From Ascoidea asiatica (taxonomy: Eukaryota > Ascomycota > Saccharomycetes > Ascoideales > Ascoideaceae): a stretch of 64,000 nt of DNA. This document shows positions 1 through 9,317 of this stretch, in pieces (within the stretch, counting starts at the first letter, position 1; every line of letters starts with the position of its first letter). Location: positions 1,835,934 to 1,899,933 of the forward strand of contig BCKQ01000003.1 of assembly GCA_001600695.1 (NCBI GenBank). The letters run 5' to 3'. The translations under genes and the position numbers were made by a program. The notes under the pieces are model-generated. The model was not told the origin of the DNA, made no database searches, and saw nothing but the letters and a program-made list of their open reading frames with translations.

Positions 1-3000
1 TATTACTACCAGCGCCAAACCCAGGTCCTGAGCCCGGCCCTAAACCTGGGCCTAAACCTGGACCTAGTCCCGGACCAAGACCATCATTTGAAGGTGTAAG
101 AGGCAATTCGTCAGCCAATGTTGTAATTTCATCGAGAGAAAAGTCCAAACCAAAATCATTATAGTCCCTTTGAAGTTCCTTCAATCTATCAAATGCTAAC
201 ATTTTTCTCTTATGTAAAAATTCTTCATAATCTTTTTTACCTGTGTATTTTAAGATATCATTAGAATCCTGTTGTAAAGATTCCAATTTTTTTCTAAGCA
301 TTGTCAATCTATCATAATCATCTGAAGAATTTGAATTGGTAGGGCTTGGAGTACCTGCAATTTGATTTAGAGCTTTTGGAACTTGTAAACTTTTCCCTCT
401 AATCTCAGGAGGTGTATCTTTCAAATTAGGAGCTTCATTGATTATGATTGAAACAGGAGTTACGGGAGTCGAAGGTAGATCATGTTCTTTAAAGTCAGTC
501 ATTTCAAGAACTCTTGCTTCGTGTTCGATGTCACCCATCTGATCACGTAATCTTCTTAATCTAGAGCTTGGTTCAACAGAATTTCCCCATGTTCTTGTTT
601 GTTTTTTCAAATCTTGTTTCTTTTTGATTAAATTATCTTGGAGCATATTCATGATTTGTTTTCTAGATACATTTTCATCAGTCATCACTGTTTTTGTAGT
701 TCCAATATTGTTGATCAGTATTAATAATTCTCTCATTTCTAATTCTTGTTCTTGCTTTTCTCGAAGATGAGTTTTTTTTAAATCATCTAATTCACCAGAT
801 ACTCGTTCATTCATTTCTCTTTGTTTTCTGATCAATGTTTGCTGAGCTTTTAGTTCTCTTTTCAATTTATCCATTAAACCTTCAGTACCAATTTCAAGTT
901 CTCTGGCTAAATTATCTCTTTCTGCAATAGCTTGTTCAGCTCTTCTTTGAGAATCTTTTGAATCTAATAAAGCTCTTCTTGCAATTTCATCAGTTTGTAA
1001 ACTTGAATATAATCTTTGTATCGCTATATTTACAGCAGTTTCTTCATCAGTTGAATGCATTGAAATTCCAGAAATTATTCCATCCATTAATCTAAAAGAT
1101 CTTACAATTTCTGGATTATTTTTTTCTTTCAATGGATCTGCTTGAGCTAAAAAAATATGTTGAACAGTTGAAAGAAAATAACCTTCAACATCAGTTCCTT
1201 TGATTTTTTTCCAAATTATATTAATTAAACTTGTTGGATCATCCATATTAATATTTTCATTAATTTGATCAGATCTTAATAAAGCTTCATAATCCATTGC
1301 AGCATTTTCTTCATATTTTCTTATTTGTTCATCAATTAATTCAAATTCTAAAGATTTAAGTTTTTTCATTAATTTATGTAAACCTGCAGATCTTAATTGA
1401 GCTCTTATATGAGTTCTAAATTTAAAATCTTCACCACCATCAGCTATAGTATTTATTAAAAGCATTGTTGCTAAAGAATATTCAATTAATTGATTTTCCC
1501 CACCAGTTCCACCGGATTTAATTTCTTCACTTGCTCCAACTAAAGAACCCATTTTTCCTCTACCATCATTAGTTGATATTACAACATGAATCCATTCTTC
1601 AAATTTTTGAAATGGACTTTTATTTTGATTATTATCATCAAAATTTGAATTTAATAAAGAATTTGAATGAGAATTTTTTTTTGGAAATTTTGATAAACTT
1701 TTCATTGAATTTTGTCTAATTAATTTTTCTGAATTTTTTCTTTTATTTACTAAAGGTAATAAACCATTATTTGCATAATAATTTTTAAATAATTGAGAAT
1801 AGATATTATTTGAAGAAATTGTATATAAAGATTTTAAAACTTGATTATAACCATCAGGAGGCATCCAATGAGCAGAAAATGTTAACATATCAGTAACTAA
1901 TTTTCTTGTATTTAATCTTGGAGATAATAAAGCATTTGAAATTGCAGTTACAAATATTTTTGATTCTAAAGCTTTATTTGCACCAATACTTATATTTACA
2001 ACAGCTTTTAAACATTTAATAATTGAATTTTCTTTTTCTAAAAAATCATCCATTGATAAATCATTATTTAATTTTTGTCTTTGATATAATTGTTGTAAAA
2101 TTGTTGATAAAGCAATTTGACCTTGAGATTCAATAAAAGATCTAACCCAAACAATTGGTTCAGTTCTTAATGAAATCCATAAATTATTTAATTGTTTTAT
2201 TGAAATTTTTTGATCCATTAATTTTTTAACATAAGATTCTGGAGTTATATTTTCAGAACCTGTTGTTAATAATCTTTCTTGTCTTTTATATTCACCTAAA
2301 GCATCTTGATAAACTAACATCCATTTTTTTGTTGTTGAATAATTTTGCATTTCATTTTTTGCAGCATCAGGTAATCTTGCAAAATCTCTTTTTGCCATTA
2401 ATTGATTAAATAATTTATGTACAGTTTCATCTTCTTTTGGTCTTTCTAAAGAAAAAATTGGCATTGATTGTTGTTGATTATTAATATTATTTATATTATT
2501 ACTATTTGAAGAAGAATTTGAATTATTTGATAAAGAAGAATTATTTCTATGTAAAGTTTGTTGAGAATTATTTGAATTACTATTACCATTAATATTATTA
2601 TTATTAATTACATTTCTAAAAAAAGTTGAACCTGTTGGAATTGGATGTAAATCCGATAAAGAATTTAATTCTTGATGAGTTATTGTCCATTCTGAATTAT
2701 TTCTTGAATGATTATGAGAATGAGAATGATTATCATTTATATTTAAATAGGTATTTGAAATTAAATTTGAATTTGATAAATTTTGATTTCTTCTTTTTTT
2801 TGGATCTAATTTTGAAGAAAATGAATTTAAGGATTGATTACTTTTTATTTTAGATAAATTATAATTACTACTATTATTATTCATTATTGGATCATTATAA
2901 TTATTAGGTATATCATTTATGGGTATATTATTAATATCAGATATATAATGGTTTTGATCTTTATCTTTTGAAATATATTTATCTTTCTCTTTATCTTTGT

Positions 3001-3154
3001 CCTTATCTTTATCTTTATCTTTTGATAGACTATGTTTTGAAGAAAATTTTTTAAAAGAAAATATAGAATTTGAAGAATTTGAAGATTGTCTTGAATTTGA
3101 GTTTGAATTTGAACTATTTATATCAGAACTAGATTGATTATCTCTTCTTTTCAT
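1..3154 (-). CDS. BNI1: Diaphanous-related formin, Bni1 type (3' end beyond window)
   Basis: Formins nucleate and processively elongate actin cables at polarity sites downstream of Rho GTPases. The reading frame opens at the ATG at 3154 (MKRRDNQSSSD) and stays open for 1051 codons to the window edge, so only the N-terminal part is present. Residues 1-220 are Ser/Asn-rich low complexity with a short Asp-Lys run. A GTPase-binding/FH3 region starts near residue 233 (SLERPKEDETVHKLFNQLM) and runs to about 675, followed by a coiled coil at about 710-890 (LKRELKAQQTLIRKQREMNE). At the edge the frame enters Gly-Pro repeats (GPGLGPGLGPG), taken as the start of FH1. FH2 and the autoregulatory DAD would lie to the left. 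Family assignment is firm; BNI1 rather than its paralogue BNR1 is inferred. Confidence 0.85.
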   Translation of the reverse strand, partial: MKRRDNQSSSDINSSNSNSNSRQSSNSSNSIFSFKKFSSKHSLSKDKDKDKDKDKEKDKYISKDKDQNHYISDINNIPINDIPNNYNDPIMNNNSSNYNLSKIKSNQSLNSFSSKLDPKKRRNQNLSNSNLISNTYLNINDNHSHSHNHSRNNSEWTITHQELNSLSDLHPIPTGSTFFRNVINNNNINGNSNSNNSQQTLHRNNSSLSNNSNSSSNSNNINNINNQQQSMPIFSLERPKEDETVHKLFNQLMAKRDFARLPDAAKNEMQNYSTTKKWMLVYQDALGEYKRQERLLTTGSENITPESYVKKLMDQKISIKQLNNLWISLRTEPIVWVRSFIESQGQIALSTILQQLYQRQKLNNDLSMDDFLEKENSIIKCLKAVVNISIGANKALESKIFVTAISNALLSPRLNTRKLVTDMLTFSAHWMPPDGYNQVLKSLYTISSNNIYSQLFKNYYANNGLLPLVNKRKNSEKLIRQNSMKSLSKFPKKNSHSNSLLNSNFDDNNQNKSPFQKFEEWIHVVISTNDGRGKMGSLVGASEEIKSGGTGGENQLIEYSLATMLLINTIADGGEDFKFRTHIRAQLRSAGLHKLMKKLKSLEFELIDEQIRKYEENAAMDYEALLRSDQINENINMDDPTSLINIIWKKIKGTDVEGYFLSTVQHIFLAQADPLKEKNNPEIVRSFRLMDGIISGISMHSTDEETAVNIAIQRLYSSLQTDEIARRALLDSKDSQRRAEQAIAERDNLARELEIGTEGLMDKLKRELKAQQTLIRKQREMNERVSGELDDLKKTHLREKQEQELEMRELLILINNIGTTKTVMTDENVSRKQIMNMLQDNLIKKKQDLKKQTRTWGNSVEPSSRLRRLRDQMGDIEHEARVLEMTDFKEHDLPSTPVTPVSIIINEAPNLKDTPPEIRGKSLQVPKALNQIAGTPSPTNSNSSDDYDRLTMLRKKLESLQQDSNDILKYTGKKDYEEFLHKRKMLAFDRLKELQRDYNDFGLDFSLDEITTLADELPLTPSNDGLGPGLGPGLGPGLGPGSGPGFGAGSN

Positions 3155-4565
3155 TATTTAAAGAAGTATATAAAAAGATTGTACAGTATAATATAATAAT
3201 TATAGATTTGAATTGAATAAAATAAGGTAATAATGGATTATGAAATATGGAGATACCATGTGTCAATTCAAAAGTAATGATTCTGATTATTAAACTGAGT
3301 AATAAATGAATTGAATATCAAATTATATTGACTTGAAGAATATAATATAAATTATCAATAAAATGGATTTTAATAAATTGAATTAAGTTATGAATAAGTT
3401 AGTAAAAAGTGATATTGCGTGGAATGTTGTAAAGCGAAACTAAAGTATGAATAAATCGCTTAATATTATTGAAATAACGTTTATTTTGTGATTATTTGAT
3501 TGGTATTTTGATGTTTTATTTGATATATTTGTAATAAAATTGATATATTTTATTATATTTATTTTATTTGATATATTTTGTAAGCTTAGTATCTATTATC
3601 TATTATCTATTGTTTTATTTATATTTATATTTATATTTATATTTAATTATTACATCTATTCTTTGTTATACAGTATTTATTATATTTAGAGCCTGTAATC
3701 TCCAGTAATATTGAATATTGAATATTGAATAGTGTATTTAAGATTATTCACGATTGTTTGAGATTGCAAGAAGGCAGAGTGGTTTTTGTCTTTATTACCG
3801 TGTTCTGGTTTAGTATCAGCTAGTGCTACGGTGCCATGCTTCACGACACAAGACTCGCCGGCGGTGCTTTGGCAGTACGGTGCTGCAGCTTGGCACATAT
3901 ACTACGTGATTAAAATCATGTGATAGTTGAGTCGCCACAAGCACGGGTTCCTTTATAAAATTCTAAAAATAACGGTTGGTGTTGTTCACTGCTTTCTGCG
4001 GTGTCTGTCTGTGATATAGGGTTTTTCAGCGTGTGCTGATCAAGCGCCGGTGAGACCAGCTTTCTGGGGCTGGGCCTTCCTCGGGTGACTGACTCGCTCT
4101 AGCTGGGACCAGTTCCATTGTTGAGATTGTTGAGATTGTTGTGAGTTTGTGGTGGCAGGTGGAGCTCAGGGATGATCTGTAGCGTTGTGCTGCTATTACT
4201 ACTACTTTTATTTGACTCTTTTACAATCAGTCTCATGGAAGAAGAAAATATTAATAGTAACGTTACAGTAATTGAAATATTTATAGATAGTGATAGTGAT
4301 ATAAATAAACTTACAATTATAGTAATTCTACAAATTTTGTAATAAATGAAGAGTATTTCCTTTTGATTATTAGTAGTTGAATTAAATATTTAAATAATCT
4401 TTAAATTCTTTCAATTATCAGTTTTTAGATTCATATCATATCTAAATAATAAGATTAATAACAATAATAACAATAATAACAGTGATAAGTTTAGTAACTA
4501 TAAAACTATAATAATAATCATAATCATAATCATAATATTATCCAAAATAAGTGATAAAATAAAAA
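3155..4565. other. Divergent intergenic region with GC-richer island
   Basis: This is the shared upstream region of the formin and the EF-hand gene. It contains AT-rich simple repeats (TATATT units near 3610-3640) and a GC-richer island at about 3760-4200. A TATA-like element lies at about 3951-3958. A TACTAAC-type branch-point heptamer lies on the minus strand at 3398-3404, but no matching GTATGT donor was found, so a formin leader intron is not supported. A 35-codon ATG frame at 4235 looks like chance. Confidence 0.5.
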
Positions 4566-4814
4566 ATGGGTGATTCAACTTCAGAAAGTAAAGATATTGG
4601 TAAAGGTAGTGAAATCTTTTATCTTGCAAGTTTTTTTCATAAAGTTGATTATGATCATGATGGTATAATTTCCGTTGAACAATTGAAAAAAATCATTAAA
4701 AATGTTGAACCTGAATTAACTGATGATCAAATTGATATAATTATAAAAAATATTGATTTAAATCACGATAATCAAATAGATTTTACTGAATATATGAAAT
4801 ATTTTAAAAAATAA
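4566..4814 (+). CDS. Small two-EF-hand calcium-binding protein
   Basis: This 82-residue protein consists almost entirely of one EF-hand pair. Loop 1 (D28-Q39, DYDHDGIISVEQ) has Asp at positions 1, 3 and 5 and Gly at 6, but Gln instead of the bidentate Glu at position 12 (a Glu sits one place earlier). Loop 2 (D64-E75, DLNHDNQIDFTE) has a complete ligand set with Asn at the usual Gly position. The first loop is therefore expected to bind calcium weakly, which is inferred from family rules. The length is about half that of calmodulin or centrin. The start is the first in-frame ATG, in an A-rich context. No signal peptide, membrane segment or myristoylation-competent context beyond MGDS is obvious. 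I do not recognise a specific orthologue. Confidence 0.7.
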   Translation: MGDSTSESKDIGKGSEIFYLASFFHKVDYDHDGIISVEQLKKIIKNVEPELTDDQIDIIIKNIDLNHDNQIDFTEYMKYFKK

Positions 4815-5176
4815 TATCAATATCAATATCAATATCCATATCAATATCTTTATGTCACTCTTATATCTATCATTATATCATTACATCATTATATCATTAT
4901 ATCATTATATCATTATAATCACTATCACTCATTCAATATATTTTTGTATATACTTTTCATAATCTTTCTATATTTCTAACTTCGGATTTTTAACTCATAT
5001 TTATTTGCTCTTTAATCTATCTTTGCATATACATTGCATTTGCGTATATATATATATATATAGCTATTTACATTACTTTTATTCTCATTCTTTTCATCGC
5101 GTTATTTTAATCTCATTCTTTTTAATCAATTAATCTTTTTATTTTTTATTTTTTTCTCATTGAATAATATATTAAT
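4815..5176. repeat. Convergent 3' region with CATTATAT tandem repeat
   Basis: The 3' ends of the EF-hand gene and the hydrolase gene face each other here. Three short tandem tracts are visible: ATATCA units directly after the EF-hand stop, about six copies of an 8-bp CATTATAT unit at 4871-4918, and a (TA)n run near 5045-5062. No gene is seen. Confidence 0.6.
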
Positions 5177-6394
5177 TCAATCATTAAGAAATTTTACTAC
5201 AGTTTCAATAAATTCTTTTGGATTTTCACTTATTAACCAATGTCCTGTATTAAATAATTTAATTTCATTATTTGGAAAATATAAATTTATATCCTTTATT
5301 GAATTTTCATTTATAAAATTTGATTTTTTTGCTTTTAAAAATAAACTTTTATTTAAAAATTTTTCATTATTATAAAATTTTGGAAAATTTCCAACATTAA
5401 TTAATAATTCATCTAAATTATTTACAGGAATTTTAAAATGACAATAATTATCATTAAGATAATTATTTGAATAATTTGATAATAAAAATAATCTTATTAA
5501 TTTATCTTTTTCATTTAATTTAATTAATTCATTATTAATTTTTTGAAACCATAATGGATCAGTTTTTAAAATTTTTATATTATTTTCAAGATATTGCATT
5601 TTTTTTAAATAATCAAAAAAATATTTATCTAAAATTTGATTAGTTGGAGAATTATCAACACTTATAATTTTATTAATTTTAATTTTAGATTCTAAAGCTA
5701 AAGTCATTATAACTTTTGCACCCATTGAATGACCAATTAAGTTAATTTTTTTATTATTACTACTTAAATTATTTTTTAAAATAAAATTATAAACATCATA
5801 ACTCATTGTTTTATAATCAAATGGATAAGCATGTGGTGACATTGAATGATTTCTTAAATCAATTGAATAAATTTCAATATTTTTTAAAATTTTACTTAAT
5901 TTTTTTGAAATTGATTTAAAATTTTGTTTTGAACCAAATAATCCATGAACTAAAATTATTATTTCATCATTAAAATCTTTAATATTATTTGAATTATTAT
6001 TACCATCATTTATATCATTATTTATATCATTATTTATACCATTATCAGTTGATTTATATTTACTTTTTTTTTCAATATTTGTTTTTGTTCCATTTACATA
6101 TAAATCATAACTTAATTCACATGGAACTATCACTGGTAGATTCTTTGGAACGACATTTGAAACAATGTTTGGAAGATTCTTTGAAACAGTATTTGGAACA
6201 TTATTTGTAGATATATAATATCTATTTGAAGGTAATTCCTTTTTTATTCTATTTTTTATTTTATAGTTATTTCTTTCATTTTTAAAGTAAATTATATTTC
6301 TTGAATTAATTTTGATTGAGTTGAAAACATTCAATTGAAAATGACGTGTAAGTCTTGAAGAAGGAATAATCGTCCTAGAGAAGTTGGAACTCAT
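5177..6394 (-). CDS. Mitochondrial alpha/beta hydrolase, Imo32/Eat1 type
   Basis: The protein is an alpha/beta-hydrolase of the ABHD11-like group that includes yeast Imo32 and ethanol acetyltransferase Eat1, which act in mitochondria on acyl-CoA or ester substrates. The oxyanion-side motif is LVHGLFGSKQNF, followed by the nucleophile elbow GHSMGAK (Ser at about residue 223), a DNSPTN acidic-residue motif and a C-terminal TGHW with the catalytic His. The first ~100 residues are rich in Arg, Ser and Asn with few acids, consistent with a presequence, followed by a Val-Pro-rich spacer and an Asn/Asp-rich insert. At 405 residues it is longer than many homologues because of these N-terminal inserts. 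Whether it makes esters or only hydrolyses them cannot be told from sequence. Confidence 0.8.
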   Translation of the reverse strand: MSSNFSRTIIPSSRLTRHFQLNVFNSIKINSRNIIYFKNERNNYKIKNRIKKELPSNRYYISTNNVPNTVSKNLPNIVSNVVPKNLPVIVPCELSYDLYVNGTKTNIEKKSKYKSTDNGINNDINNDINDGNNNSNNIKDFNDEIIILVHGLFGSKQNFKSISKKLSKILKNIEIYSIDLRNHSMSPHAYPFDYKTMSYDVYNFILKNNLSSNNKKINLIGHSMGAKVIMTLALESKIKINKIISVDNSPTNQILDKYFFDYLKKMQYLENNIKILKTDPLWFQKINNELIKLNEKDKLIRLFLLSNYSNNYLNDNYCHFKIPVNNLDELLINVGNFPKFYNNEKFLNKSLFLKAKKSNFINENSIKDINLYFPNNEIKLFNTGHWLISENPKEFIETVVKFLND

Positions 6395-7180
6395 GTTTGT
6401 TTTATCTTTATTTCTTCTCTGTATCTTCTTCTTTTTATTTTCCTTCTTCTTACTCTACTTCTTCTGTTTCTTCTGCTTCTGATATTCTCAAACTCTTGTA
6501 TTTCTTTTATATTCATTCTGGAAAGAGGCAATTGCTTCACTTATTTCCTCTCAAGTTGAGTATATTTGAACTTTGCCCCCATATCGGCAATGTGTCCGGC
6601 ATTCACGTTCTAACACTGCACGCCGCCTGTCCCGGCCAGATCTCAACTTTCCCAGTGGTCTCGCTTCTCTCTTTATTGTCCATTACTCAAACACTGCTTC
6701 CAGTAACGGCTCAGACGATTTCAAATCCACCCTCCAGGACTCAAGAAAAAAAAGAACCTGTAAAAATAACAAGAAAAGTAACAAGAGAAAAGAACATCAA
6801 AAGATTCACTGCAAAGTAGCTGAAAACAATAAACGGATTTTGCCTTATTCACCGATACCAAATAAACTTACAATTAAGCTATTCACAAATAATATTCACA
6901 ATTTATACAATCATTTACCATTAATTAATTTATCATGTTTTATGTTCAGAATCAATAAACTCTCTTTTCCTTTCTTGATCTTTTTTCAATTATCTGATCT
7001 TATCAAATATACTGTATAAATCATATTCTATATTCAATACTTTAGTATTTATACTTTCAATTATGTTTTACTCTTTTGAACCCTTTTTTTTTGCATTTCA
7101 TTTTTAGCTTTTTCGTTTTCTTTTTTTTCTTTCCAAATTAATTTCCTAACTATATAATATATGATTTCAAAACTTATCAA
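6395..7180. other. Divergent intergenic region, GC-richer island at 6560-6760
   Basis: This region is upstream of both the hydrolase and phospholipase B genes. The island at about 6560-6760 is markedly less AT-rich than its surroundings. Two overlapping plus-strand frames cross it but start at TTG and encode unrecognisable sequence. Pyrimidine-rich DNA follows up to the phospholipase B leader. Confidence 0.45.
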
Positions 7181-7193
7181 ATGTTCAAAATAA
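7161..7193 (+). promoter_or_regulatory. Upstream ORF overlapping the phospholipase B start
   Basis: An ATG 20 bases before the phospholipase B ATG opens a 10-codon frame (MISKLIKCSK) that stops at 7191-7193, ten bases past the main start codon and in another frame. If it lies on the transcript, scanning ribosomes meet it first, so translation of the main frame would need leaky scanning or a transcription start between the two ATGs. Confidence 0.5.
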
Positions 7194-9106
7194 AATTTTT
7201 ATCATCAATATCCATATCAATATTAATATATTTTATATTTTTATTTAATTTATCTCATTCTTGGTCTCCAACAAATTCTTATGCTCCTGGTAAAGTAAAT
7301 TGCCCAGATAAAGATTCTTTGATTAGAGAAGCTTCTGAAATAAGTGATGAAGAATATGATTGGATTGAAAAAAGAAATATTTTAACTGATGAAAATTTAA
7401 TAAATTTTTTCAAATATTCAACAAATTTTGGGAATTCTACAAGTAATATTACTGATTTTGATATTGAAGATTTTTTTGATAATTTAAACTCTTCAATAAA
7501 AATTGCTTTATCATTTTCTGGTGGCGGTTATAGAGCAATGTTTAATGGTGCTGGTCAATTATCTGCTTTAGATAATAGAACTTTAAATTCTTTTGAAAAT
7601 GGTTTAGGTGGTTTATTAGAATCTTCAACTTATATTGCAGGTTTATCTGGTGGTAATTGGTTAGTTGGTACGGTTTCAATGTCAAATTGGACAAGTATTC
7701 AACAATTAATTTTTGAACAATCAAATGTTTGGAATATTAAAAATCCTTTATATGATTTAGGTGATAATTTAATTGAAACTTTAAAAATTTATAGTAATAT
7801 GGCTGATGAAATAGCTGATAAAAGAGATGCAGGTTTTGATGTTTCATTAACTGATTTATGGGCAAGAGCTTTATCAAGACAATTTTTTACAAATTTATCG
7901 GATTATGGTTCTGCTTTAACTTTTTCCTCAATAAGAGATTCAACTGTTTTTAAATATGCTGAAATGCCATTTCCAATGTCAATTGCCTTAGGTAGATATC
8001 CAGGTTCAACAATTATTGATTTAAATTCAACTGTATTTGAATTCAATCCTTTTGAAATGGGTTCTTGGGATCCAAGCATAAATTCTTTTACTGATATAAA
8101 ATATTTAGGTACAAATACTTCAAATGGTATTCCACTTGATAATGATTATTGTATTTCAGGCTTAGATAATGCTGGTTTTATAATGGGTACTTCTTCTTCT
8201 TTATTTAATACTGGTTTAACTCAATTAAATGAATCAAGTATTAAAGGTGAAATTTATAAAATTGCTAAAAAAATTATAGATGATTTATATGATGCCGAAA
8301 ATGATATTGCTGTTTATAGTCCAAATCCTTTTTATGATAATGAATATGGTACAAGTGAAACCGTTGCTGATTCGGATTCTTTATTTCTTGTTGATGGTGG
8401 TGAAGATGGTCAAAATGTACCTTTAAATCCTTTACTACAACCTGAAAGAGATATTGATATAATTATAACTTTTGATAATAGTGCTAATATTGATAGTTGG
8501 CCAGATGGTTCTGCTCTTGTTCATACTTATTCGAGACAATTTGGTTCTCAAGGTAATGTAACTGCAATGCCATATGTGCCTGATGAAATGTCCTTTAGAT
8601 CTTTAAATTTAACCTCGAAACCAACTTTTTTTGGTTGTGATTCTTCAAATTTAACTGATTTAACGAATATACCTCCATTAATTGTTTATATTGCAAATAG
8701 ACCCTTTTCTTATTGGTCAAATACTTCTACTTTAAAATTAAAATATGATCAAGATGAAAAACTTGATATTGTTAAAAATGGTTTTGAAGTTGCTTCAAGA
8801 TTAAATAAAACTTTAGATCAAAATTGGCCAACTTGCTTAGCTTGTGCAATTATGAGAAGATCTCAAGAAAGAAATAATTTAACTCAACCTGAAATTTGTA
8901 AACAATGTTTTTCAGAATATTGTTGGGATGGTTCAACTACTAACGTAGATTCTGAAAATTATAATTTTACTTTAACAGGTTTAGTTGATCTTAAACAAGA
9001 AGATACTGATTTGAAAATTCAATCTTCTTTGTCTTTATCCATTTTTTCTACTTTTAATTTATTCTTTCTTTTCATATCATATTTTATATTGTTTTCTCTT
9101 ATATAA
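7181..9106 (+). CDS. PLB1: Phospholipase B / lysophospholipase, GPI-anchored
   Basis: Secreted fungal phospholipase B removes both acyl chains from phospholipids and has lysophospholipase-transacylase activity at the cell surface. A signal peptide spans about residues 1-27, ending in LFNLSHSW. The oxyanion motif SGGGYRAM lies at about residue 112, the nucleophile motif GLSGGNW at about 152 (usually GLSGGSW), and the acidic catalytic motif DGGEDGQNVPLNPL at about 404. Cysteines cluster near the C terminus (CLACAIM, CKQC, YCWDG). There are many N-glycosylation sequons. The last 25 residues are hydrophobic after a Ser/polar stretch, as in a GPI-attachment signal. The 641-residue length is typical. 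The symbol is by family; which PLB paralogue it is cannot be said. Confidence 0.9.
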   Translation: MFKIKFLSSISISILIYFIFLFNLSHSWSPTNSYAPGKVNCPDKDSLIREASEISDEEYDWIEKRNILTDENLINFFKYSTNFGNSTSNITDFDIEDFFDNLNSSIKIALSFSGGGYRAMFNGAGQLSALDNRTLNSFENGLGGLLESSTYIAGLSGGNWLVGTVSMSNWTSIQQLIFEQSNVWNIKNPLYDLGDNLIETLKIYSNMADEIADKRDAGFDVSLTDLWARALSRQFFTNLSDYGSALTFSSIRDSTVFKYAEMPFPMSIALGRYPGSTIIDLNSTVFEFNPFEMGSWDPSINSFTDIKYLGTNTSNGIPLDNDYCISGLDNAGFIMGTSSSLFNTGLTQLNESSIKGEIYKIAKKIIDDLYDAENDIAVYSPNPFYDNEYGTSETVADSDSLFLVDGGEDGQNVPLNPLLQPERDIDIIITFDNSANIDSWPDGSALVHTYSRQFGSQGNVTAMPYVPDEMSFRSLNLTSKPTFFGCDSSNLTDLTNIPPLIVYIANRPFSYWSNTSTLKLKYDQDEKLDIVKNGFEVASRLNKTLDQNWPTCLACAIMRRSQERNNLTQPEICKQCFSEYCWDGSTTNVDSENYNFTLTGLVDLKQEDTDLKIQSSLSLSIFSTFNLFFLFISYFILFSLI

Positions 9107-9317
9107 TTTCATCCAAATAAAAACTTCATATTCTTTAACAGAATTGAACTCCTTATTCTAAATCACATTTTGCATTATAAGTAAATGCAATTAGATACAA
9201 GGAAAAGAAATATTGTGCAAAAAATCATATATTAAATATATAGAAAAACGCATATACAATATACATATAAAAAAGCACATTTAATCACCAAATAATCAAA
9301 GTTAGAAATATTCAAGT

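Noticed and set aside
3398..3404. TACTAAC on the minus strand as evidence for a formin leader intron
   Set aside because: Acceptor AGs exist downstream but no GTATGT donor was found upstream.
4235..4342. 35-codon ATG frame before the EF-hand gene
   Set aside because: Too short, with no donor or branch-point signal to join it to the EF-hand frame.
6397..7019. Two overlapping plus-strand frames of 140 and 148 codons upstream of phospholipase B
   Set aside because: Both begin at TTG, overlap each other, cross a GC-richer promoter island and encode no recognisable protein.
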